Positions 45,081 to 54,300 of a stretch of 64,000 nucleotides of DNA are shown in pieces. This DNA is from Bremerella sp. P1. Lineage in GTDB: Bacteria > Planctomycetota > Planctomycetia > Pirellulales > Pirellulaceae. Within the stretch, counting starts at the first letter, position 1. The number at the start of each line of letters is the position of its first letter. Below the pieces are notes generated by a model. That model saw only the letters and a program-made list of their open reading frames with translations. It had not been told where the DNA came from and did no database searches. A program made the position numbers and the translations under genes. Where the stretch lies: the NCBI RefSeq assembly GCF_028748185.1, contig NZ_CP118164.1:3559814-3623813 (forward strand), written 5' to 3'.

Positions 45081-46033
45081 CTTTCCTGCTGTGATTCGTC
45101 GCTCGAGTCCGATTCTTGTTTTTGTTTTAGGCGAGCTTGTATCTGACCTGCCACCGGAGATGCTTGCGTTTGCTGCTGGGGAGGAACGACAACACCACAA
45201 CTAACGATGAACTGAAACGCCTGATCCAGGGTGATATTCAATTCGATCGTTTCGCTCTTCTTGGCGTTGATGGTAAAACCCGTTGCCGGCATCGGTGAGG
45301 TCGGAATGAGAATCGTAACGACTGGTTCACCGGCTTTGTCTTTAATATCAAGCATGCTCTCGCTGGTAACGAAACCAAGCGACCACATCCCCTTGCGTGG
45401 ATACTCAACCGCAACCACGCGGGTGAATTGAATTTCTTGTTCGTTTAATAAAAAGTCTGTGACTTGCTTCACCGAACCATAGACATTTCGAATGATTGGC
45501 AATCGCTGCATCACGTGCCGCTCGGAAGCGTTCCAGATCATCCGGCCTAAGCCCCCTGCCAGGAATTTTCCGGTGAAATAAAGGGCTAGCAACAAGACGG
45601 CCAAAAGGGACGGAATCGTCAGCTCGCGTTTCAGCCAGCGATATTGCACGTACTGTTCATACACGCCATATCCTGATGCAGGCATTGGTTGGTCATGAAC
45701 GTGCTCGTACACGAAGTTGTAGATCTTTTCGGGGACCCACTGCCCGTTGGCTGTCTTGCGATAGATCTTCGAGTCGTACTCGGCCCGCGTTTCTTCTGGA
45801 GCGACATTCGGCAGGTCACGATGAACGTCCTGGATAAACCAAACGATGGTCGTTCGGGCAGTCGTTTCAATCGGAACGAGTATGTAGTTTTGGATCGTGG
45901 AGAAGATCCAAATGAAGATGACGATCGTCAATAGCGGAGGCGCAGCGATCGCCAGGCCGCGGAGAACCGCGCGGCGAAACGTATAGAATCCGCTCACGGT
46001 TTTCGGATCGGTCTTGGTTACTTCATTGGCCAT
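45074..46033 (-). CDS. DUF502-family membrane protein
   Basis: The 319-residue protein has two membrane segments (about 28-54, LAIAAPPLLTIVIFIWIF; about 136-158, LLAVLLLALYFTGKFLAGG). The DUF502 core is GRMIWNASERHVMQRLPIIRNVYGSVKQVTDFLL followed by VVAVEYPRKGMWSLGFVTSE and ILIPTSPMPATGF. A longer-than-usual loop of about 60 residues separates the two helices, and the C-terminus is Gln- and Ser-rich. The family's function is unknown. It stands alone between hemC and comF-like. Confidence 0.85.
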   Translation of the reverse strand: MANEVTKTDPKTVSGFYTFRRAVLRGLAIAAPPLLTIVIFIWIFSTIQNYILVPIETTARTTIVWFIQDVHRDLPNVAPEETRAEYDSKIYRKTANGQWVPEKIYNFVYEHVHDQPMPASGYGVYEQYVQYRWLKRELTIPSLLAVLLLALYFTGKFLAGGLGRMIWNASERHVMQRLPIIRNVYGSVKQVTDFLLNEQEIQFTRVVAVEYPRKGMWSLGFVTSESMLDIKDKAGEPVVTILIPTSPMPATGFTINAKKSETIELNITLDQAFQFIVSCGVVVPPQQQTQASPVAGQIQARLKQKQESDSSDESQQESG

Positions 46034-46236
46034 GGGGGGATACCTTGTCGGCTCGTTTACTAACGAGACATCTTTCAGGACCGGGGAAAGGCCATCCTTG
46101 CTAAGGGAATTCCTGCGCTGATAACGGCACTCGCCCGAATGTCGGGAGGATGTCCTCCTTCTTGCTTCGATCCTTTCTACGCGAAGAAAATAGTCAATCC
46201 CGTTGTATTTTCATGAAATTTGCCGGTATTGTCTGC

Positions 46237-46992
46237 TTAAACGTTAAGGTACTGGGGAGTGGAACGCGCCACGATTGCCACGCGGATTTCCGAAGCCCCT
46301 GCCTTGCGAAGAATGCGGGCAAGCTCAACCAAGGTTGCTCCCGTCGTCATAATGTCGTCGACCAGCACAATCGGACGATCTGGCACGACCACACCCTGAA
46401 CAGCAAACGCATTTCGGACATTTTTCTTTCTGGCGGTGATTGGCAACTCGCTTTGCTTGGCCATCGAACGCTGGCAGGTGACCAGCTTACGGTATGACCA
46501 GCCTGTCTTCCGGGCAAAGGACTTCGCCAAGATTGCGGCCGTATCGGTGCCGCGTCGAATACGCCGTGTCCAATGCATGGGCACCGGCACAATCCACGGC
46601 TGGGCGGCCGGGTGGCTCTCCAGACCACTCGTAAGAAGTTGCCCCAAATCCCAGGCAGAAGCCGTGCCACGGTTACTTTTCGCCGAAAGAACAGCTTCGC
46701 GCAGTAAACCGTCGTAGTTGCCGACCGAGGTAATTTCTTCGAATGGAAGCTTCAGGTGGTGGCAGGCCGGGCAATCTTCCGACGGCAGAGCGTTCTCATG
46801 CGATAGCACTGCTGAGCAGCGGACGCACTTCTTGGCCTTGGCTTGCTCCTGCTCACACGTCGGGCAGAGGACTTTGGGGTTTCGATAGTCAACGACATCG
46901 TCACGGCAAAGACAGCAACAGCCGGGAAGCAAGAGGCCTGACAGAGACCGCCCGAAGCTGCGAACCGTGCTTGAGATGGCCCCCTGAGACAT
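46237..46992 (-). CDS. ComF-family phosphoribosyltransferase-like protein
   Basis: The 251-residue protein has an N-terminal double zinc-binding part (GCCCLCRDD, CPTCEQEQAKAKKCVRC, CPACHHLKLPFE) and a C-terminal PRTase fold with the PRPP loop IVLVDDIMTTGATL. ComF proteins are linked to DNA uptake in naturally competent bacteria, but most members have no proven reaction. The frame continues upstream to a GTG at 47040; neither start has a clear ribosome-binding site, so the ATG at 46992 is tentative. It is divergent from the LptF/G gene. Confidence 0.85.
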   Translation of the reverse strand: MSQGAISSTVRSFGRSLSGLLLPGCCCLCRDDVVDYRNPKVLCPTCEQEQAKAKKCVRCSAVLSHENALPSEDCPACHHLKLPFEEITSVGNYDGLLREAVLSAKSNRGTASAWDLGQLLTSGLESHPAAQPWIVPVPMHWTRRIRRGTDTAAILAKSFARKTGWSYRKLVTCQRSMAKQSELPITARKKNVRNAFAVQGVVVPDRPIVLVDDIMTTGATLVELARILRKAGASEIRVAIVARSTPQYLNV

Positions 46993-47101
46993 GGAATTTT
47001 GAACTCGCAGCGTCGTAAATAAGGACGGGAAGTCGGTCACGGTCAGCTGATTTTATCCGCTTTGCGAGGCCCATCGTCAAACGAAACAGGACATTTCGTC
47101 T

Positions 47102-47129
47102 TTGGAGATTGATCCAAAATCGGTATAAA
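47102..47129 (+). promoter_or_regulatory. Candidate promoter of the LptF/G-type gene
   Basis: TTGGAG and TATAAA (5 of 6) are 16 bp apart, 55 bp before the ATG at 47184. Weak -35; pattern only. Confidence 0.3.
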
Positions 47130-47183
47130 TCCCCTCCATCTATACTTTGCCCGTGCTAGCAATCCGGCCGGAAGGCCCTACCT

Positions 47184-48320
47184 ATGTTGCTGATCGACCG
47201 ATACCTACTGATTCAGTTTCTCAAGTCGTTTCTGATATTCTTTATCAGTTTCACGGGGCTGTTCATCGTGATCGACTCGTTCAACAACCTCGACGAGTTC
47301 CTCAAGTACGGCGATCAAACCGGCAGCACATTTGGCGTTCTGTGGGATTACTACAGCCCTCGCGTGTTTACCTTCTTTGGAATGACCAGCGGGATCCTGA
47401 CCTTGATCTCGGCCATGTTCACGGTGACCTGGATTCAGCGGCACAATGAAATGACGGCCCTGATGGCGGCAGGCATCTCTCAGGCTCGTATCGTGCGGCC
47501 TGTCATTATCGCCGTGATCGTGATCGCCATCTTAGGTGTGCTGAACCGAGAACTGCTGATTCCGCATTACATGGATCGTTTGACGCGCAATGCTCAGGAT
47601 TGGCTCGGCGAATCGAAGAAGACCTTTCAGCCGAAGTTCGATAACCGCACCGGCGTCCTTTTGAATGGTGCCGCGACGGTTGCCAGCGATTCGCGGATTG
47701 AGTCCCCCAATTTTCGGCTGGATCAAAACTACGAAGGAATCGGCAACCAGATCAATGGCGAGAACGCTTTCTACCAAGCCGCCAATGAAAATCATCCCAG
47801 TGGGTTTCTGATTGAGAACCTGTCCAGACCGGCCACGACGGAAGGAGTCGCTTCGGTCGACTTCGAGGGGACACCGCTGGTGCTCATGCCCGCAGATAAC
47901 GACTGGCTCGAGCCCAACCAGTGCTTCCTGGTGACCGAATTGACCTTCGAGCAGCTAACGGCCAGTAGCCAATGGCGCGACTATGCCTCGACGTACGATC
48001 TGATCGCTACGCTCAGCAATCGCAGCCTCGATGTTGGTGCCGACGTCCGTACCGAGATTCATAGCCGCATCGTGCAGCCCTTCCTCGATATCACGCTGCT
48101 CTTTCTAGGGCTGCCGATCGTTCTGCGAAAAGAGAACCGCAACATCTTCATTGCAATCGGCTATTGCCTACTGCTGGTGATGTGCTTTTATGCGGTCACG
48201 TTGGTCTGCAAGGCCATGGGGTCGACCTCGTGGATTCGCCCCACGTCCCTGGCGGCATTCATTCCGCTAATTATCTTCGTACCGATCGCCACAGCCATGG
48301 CGGCACCACTTCGCGATTAG
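47184..48320 (+). CDS. LptF/LptG (YjgP/YjgQ) family permease
   Basis: The 378 residues have the family layout: three helices (about 12-34, 60-83, 103-122), a periplasmic beta-jellyroll-like domain (about 130-290), then three more helices from about 300 to the end. The N-terminus LLIDRYLLIQFLKSFLIFFISFTGLF and the EMTALMAAGIS coupling segment are diagnostic. LptF and LptG move lipopolysaccharide out of the inner membrane with ATPase LptB. Only one permease gene is present here, so the partner and LptB must lie elsewhere. It is convergent with the A2M gene 27 bp away. Confidence 0.88.
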   Translation: MLLIDRYLLIQFLKSFLIFFISFTGLFIVIDSFNNLDEFLKYGDQTGSTFGVLWDYYSPRVFTFFGMTSGILTLISAMFTVTWIQRHNEMTALMAAGISQARIVRPVIIAVIVIAILGVLNRELLIPHYMDRLTRNAQDWLGESKKTFQPKFDNRTGVLLNGAATVASDSRIESPNFRLDQNYEGIGNQINGENAFYQAANENHPSGFLIENLSRPATTEGVASVDFEGTPLVLMPADNDWLEPNQCFLVTELTFEQLTASSQWRDYASTYDLIATLSNRSLDVGADVRTEIHSRIVQPFLDITLLFLGLPIVLRKENRNIFIAIGYCLLLVMCFYAVTLVCKAMGSTSWIRPTSLAAFIPLIIFVPIATAMAAPLRD

Positions 48321-48347
48321 GCGAAGCAGTGCCATCGGCTTGGACGA

Positions 48348-51300
48348 TTAGAACTTGAAGTTCTTGATGCCGCCCTTGACGTCATTGCGGTAGAACCGAT
48401 CGAGGTTCCGGCGTTGTTCTTGTTGAATCATGCCGTTACCCGATTGAATCCCTTCCAGCAATTCCTGCTTGGCATCCATCTGGTTCATCGGAGCCGCTTG
48501 TTGCTGCCCTTGCTGTTGCTGAGAGTACTTGCGGCGATTCATTTCCTCGGCGGTAAGAGCCAAGTCGGTCGTGCCGCGGAAGAACGCATACTCTCCTTTT
48601 TGAGCCTGGGCGATTACCGTGCTGCGTCCACGAATGCCATCCCCGATGAAGATTCCACGAAGGTCCGTGTCACCGGAAACGAATTCGGAGTTACTCGTGC
48701 CGATGACTTTGACATGGACGTCATCGACGTACGTGTCCTTCATCTTGTTCTTCACCGTAACACGAACACGTCCCGATACCTGGTCTTCGTTGACGTCGAG
48801 CTTCAAGGGACTGATCAAGACCAGGCCGCTGGCGTGCAGGTTATCTGCCCGAGCGACGATCAGGTAGGCCCCTTCTTCGTTCAATGGAAGCGGAACGTCC
48901 TTCTGCTTGTCCTGGTAGTCCTTGCCGTCGCCAAGCTCGATGGTCGTTTCATGCAGAGGCTGAATGCCTGCGAGGTTGATCGTCGTGATCTTTTGCAGGT
49001 TTCGTTGCAGCAAGCCAAACTTCATGAGATCAATGCGGTAGACCTTGATTTCGCAGTCTTTCACGTTGCGATAATCGAGTTCCAGGTGCACCTTTTCGTC
49101 CGGCAGGAAGCTCGTTACTTCCTCGAGCGAGATCGCCTGGCGCGTGAAGTAGTTAATGGCCTGAGCCGCATCGACGAAGCGATCTTTCACTTCCGTGTAG
49201 TTGGCAATCGCCTTGGCGGCTTCATTCAGCGAATGATGAATCTGCCCCATGATGTAAATCGCTCGCCAGCGGTTCTGAGCGGCGACACTATTCGAGTTTC
49301 GCTGCGAGGCCGGCACGCTCTGGGCGACCTTGTCGGACATCTCCAGGGCTTGCTTTGGTTCGCTCAGTGCGAAATGACAGAACGCCGTCAGGTACCAATA
49401 GCTGCTCAAGTGGTCGCTCTTGGGATAGCGCTCGGTGTACTTGTCGCACAGTTTGATCGTCTGATCATACTGTTCGAGCTCGGTCATGCCCGAGGCCAAC
49501 GCGAACGCGGCTTCATCCGCCGAAGGATCTTCGGGATGCGTCGTCAGGAACTGCTCGAGCATTTGCAGCGATTTCTTCAGGAAGTGAACCTTCGTGAGTT
49601 TCAGGTTCTTCCCTTCTCGCGACGCCGCCGCCTGGGCTGCGTTGCCGTACACGTCTGTTGCCAAAGCGTATTCAGCAATTGCCGTGTACGATTCCTGGGG
49701 CGAATTCTTCAGCAGGTCTTCCATTACCTTGATACTGCGAATGACTTCCCCTTGATCGACCAGGAAACCAGCCACTTGGCTTTCCACCATGAAATTGGCT
49801 TCGACGGTCGCTCGGAAGACGAGATAACTCCGTTCGTACTCGCCCAGTTCGTTGTAGGCGTCACCCACCTTTAACAGCTTGGCGAAGGAGATTTGTTCGT
49901 TCGGGAACTTCTCGATCAGCAGTTCAAAGAACTTGACCGCTTCGGCCGAATGATCGGCTTGAAGATGAATGTCAAACAGCATCTTGGTCGTTTCGCGGAA
50001 CGGATTGTTGTCGAGCGACCAGTTGCTGAACAGTTCGGTGAGGTTGGCCTCGGCACCAGCGAGATCTCCCTTCTCGAACTTGCGACGTCCCAGTTCGTAC
50101 AGTTCTTGCGGCGTGAGACGGTACTTGTCGCCACTCTCTTCGCCACTGGCGAGAACCTTAAGCGACTTCGACTCTCCTACGGCCAGGCTTTCAGGACGAT
50201 ACACATCTTGGGCCAGCGTAGGACCAGTGTAGTATTCGCCAGGCTGAATGCCGACCAGTTCATAGTTGAGATATCGCGAGCCACGGCTTGGGCCGAGGTA
50301 GAACAAGATGTAGCCTGGATGGATCTCGTAGCGTTCGAAGTTTCCGTTAATAGAACTTGGATCCACGGTCGTCCCAGCTGGAATTGGCTCGGTTACGACC
50401 AGGTATTCCATCTGCTGTTCTTCTTCATCATTTCGCACGTTGCTGCGATAGATGTTGACGCGTACCTGACCTCGTTCGCCGGAAGGCAACTCGGTGAGTT
50501 CATTTCGGAACGACTGGTAGCTACCACTGACCACGCCGAAACCGCGAGGGATTTCTTCGCCGTCGAAACGCAGCGGGGCTGGGTCGTAGTAGCGGCGGAC
50601 ATACCAACGCGAGGTATTCGACTGAAGCTTATCCAGCGGAACATCCGCCGAGAGTTCGCAGCGATAGGTGAACTCAGCACGGCCGGTCAATTGAAAACGC
50701 ACGGTCTCCTGCTTATCGCGTTTCAGGAAGTCGGCAGGAATCTCAACCGTCTGCGTGAGGCTCTTCGCGTCGATCTTCAGGGTCTTAATCTCTTTGTCAT
50801 TGACCAGGATCGCCAGCTGATATTCTTCGGCAGGCAACTCTTGACCAGAGGTCCAGCCGCAAATGGCCATCATGGCTGGGCCGGTCGCTTTGTCCGGATG
50901 CCAACGATGTCCACTACGAGCCTGCAGAACGTCCTTGGCCACCTTGGTCATCTCGGGCGACTTCGGCTGGGTTGCCAGCACGCACAACGCATACAAGGCC
51001 TTCGACTCAACAGCCGAACTGTTCCACCCTGAGATGCCCTGCTGACCGATCTTGTTCTTGACCAGGTCCGTCAACTCACGGGCCGTATCGTTCCGATTCA
51101 TCTCGGCAAAGGTAAGTGCCAGGTAGGCACAGCCTGAAGCGGTCAGCGACTGGCGATTGCGATGCAATTGGTTAGCCAACGAGAAGTCGCCTGCATCGGC
51201 AATCGTCAACGCATGCAGCAGGGTGGCCTTGCTGTCGTAGTCGCCGACTGGCAACTTAGGAATCTCGTTCTTGATTGCATGGACCGTCTTCTGGATCAGG

Positions 51301-54300
51301 TCGGGATCAACCCGATGCCCTGCCTTGCGAGCGGCGGCCAAGGCCCAAAGAGCCCGAGCCGTCGAGTAACGGTTGGTTCCCGACTGCGAGCCGCTCCAGC
51401 TGAAGCCACCATTGTCGTTTTGCATCACGATCAACGATGCGATCGCGGCATCGACTTTCGACTTCACAGTATCGAGCGAAGGGCCGCCTTGGTCGGGGCT
51501 TTGCTTCAGCAAGTTTTCCAAAGCGATGCCAGCGAGGATATCGCTCGTCAGCGTATCGATCGGTGTGACTGCGATGGGGGCACAACGATAAATGGGAATC
51601 ACCGGAGGATCCAGCACGCTGAGTAGGTCAGATCGGACGTTGGGACCGATCACGATATCGAGCATTGGGTTTTCCCAAGGCATTCCTTCGGGATACTTGA
51701 CCACGGCCGTCATATCACTGGTCGCCTGACCGGCGGCAGAGCGGACAATCCGATAGCTGCGGTGGCGAATCGGTACGGACTGACGCTTCACGTCCGCCAT
51801 GTCGCCCGATCGAACTTCCAAGCGGAATTCGGCCACGGCCGGATCGGCACTCTTCACCGACGCCGGATCGAGCTCTAGTGGAATGAGGAGATCCTTCTCC
51901 GTCTCATCCTTGAATTCGATCGTTTTCTTTTGGGTAACTTTCTTCTCACCGATGCTGATTTCGAGGGCGAGTTCAACCTTGGCTGGCTTGCCATTGGTTT
52001 TGAAGACCCGTACCGGAATCTGGATCGTGTCACCACTTTGCAGTGCCATGGGCAACGTCAGGTCAGCAAACAGCGGCTTGGCGACCGTTAGTTCCGCTTC
52101 AGCTTCGCCGGCCAAGGTTTCGACGGTGATGCCTTTGGATAGCAGTTTCCACGTGGTGGAATTAGGAGGAAGCGTGATGTCAACGCTGGCCAGCCCTTTC
52201 TCGTCGGTGACGAGGTTAGGTGCCCAGAAGGCGGTTTCCTGAGGTGGTAGGCCCGGCAAGAGAAGATCGCCATTCTTCTCGGCTTCGTCGATTAACTTCA
52301 TCAAAGCCTTGTTGGCGACTTTGCCGTCTTCCAGCTGAATGGCACGATTCGAGTAGCGACCTCGCGCATCGAGAACCTGCACGCCAAGATTGGCATTCCC
52401 CTTGGAATCGAAGTACCAACTGCGATCTTGGAAGGTCGACATGTCGTCCCAACGCACGTCTTTGGCGGCCCAACCCAGTTGTTGTTCGCCCAGTTGGAAG
52501 TCGTACATCGATTGCTGATCAGCGATAAATTTCTTGCCAGCTTCTTTTTCTCGCCCACTGGCCAATTGCCGCCGTTTCATTTGCGCAAGTTCTGGTACGC
52601 CCTGTGGCATTGCTGGAGCAGCATTCGGCACCGGTTCTCCAGGGCGTCCTGCCATGCCACCGAATCCTCCACTGCCTCCAAAACCACCACCAGCGTAACC
52701 TCCGAAGTTACTATTGGTGCCATAATCATCGGCTTCGGCATCTGCAGGGACACCGAATGGATCAGGTGCGGCACCATCAAAGTCACGCATACCGGATCGA
52801 TTGAAATCGCTCAGTTCGAGACGAATTTCCTCGACCGCTTCCAGACGCTCCTCTTCCGCTAACAGTTGCTCGTCAATCTGTTCGGTCGCTGGCTGGTAGT
52901 GGAAGTCGATGCTGGACGTTGCCCGCATCGCGAAGACGCGTGGATTGCCTTGCCAGAAGTGACTTGGCTTGGGCCAGCTGGGCGGGAACTGATCGAGCAG
53001 GCTCTTTTCGACCAGCGCCAGGCTTAGTTCCGCGGGAAGCGGATTGCCGAGGGCATCGGTTGTCTTGAGCTCGGCTTTCACCGTATCGCCAGGCTGGGCA
53101 TTCTTCGGCAGCTTCAATTGAATTCGCAGATCGCGTTCAACCTGGAAGACACTCTCGGCGGTATGGAACCGGATGGGGGCCTCCGCGTCGTCAGCCTTGA
53201 TGTTCTTCTTCACATCGGTCATCGCGGCAATCGCGAGTTGGAAGTTCGGGGCCAGGAACGTATCGACGTCGAACTTCAGAGCATTCTTGCCAGACTTCAG
53301 TTCCACCAGGCGATAGTCGAGTATCTTGGAACCCTCGAACGTCACCAGGGCCATCGTTGGTTCGCCACGCCAGTGGACATCGATCGAGGCTTTCTCGCCC
53401 GACTTCAGCAGATGCTTGTCGGCCAAGATGTGCAGACGAATCCGATCGTTTTCGTCCGAGATGTTCACCGCGGTCTGGGCTGAGATATCGTGCTTGAAGC
53501 GATCGACGCCGGTGAAACGTAGGACATAGCGTCCCCCTTTCTCCAAGGTCAACGTATGTCGAGCTTCCCCTTTGTCGTTTGACTTCAGCTCATGCTTCGA
53601 GACGAGCACCTCCTGAGCACGGCCAGGCTGATCATCGGCCAGCCGCATTACCGAAAGCGTCAGATCGGTTTCCAGTGGTTCCCCTTCCAGGTCTTTGACG
53701 CTGGCGGAAACATCAAACGATTCGCCGCTCAAGTACGTGTCGCGAACGATTGAGGCATTGATCGTGAAGCCAACAGCCGAGATGAACACGCTCTTCGCCG
53801 TCGAGGCGTTCTCGCTGGGCATTCGGGCCTGAATCTGCACGACCTTGGAATCTCGCAGATCGCGTGTTGGCAATTCGAATTCGACTTGGCCCTTGTTGTT
53901 GGTCTGGGCGTCGATCTGTTTACCATCCAGGAAGTACTGCAGATTGCGTTTGATGACCGGATCGCCGTGGTAGTACTTCGCGGTGATCGTTCCTTTGACG
54001 ACCTCGCCGCGGTAATAGACGTCTTCTTCCGTTTCAATTTCCAGGAAGATGCGTGGCAGCTGGAACTCGGCGACCTGGAAGTTGCCGTAGTAAGCCTCGT
54101 CTTTGTTCTTAACCGACTTCATCACCACTTGGTAAGAACCGACCGGCGACTGACCAGGCAGCAGCAAATGCCCGCCTGCGGAACCAAAGTCGGAAAGCTT
54201 CACCTCCCGATAAAGCAGCGAACGGCCGCGTGGGTCGAGCACTTCCAGTTGGTAGGTGTCTCCCGCAGGAACCGTGTAGCGGTCGTCTTTCACGTGACGA

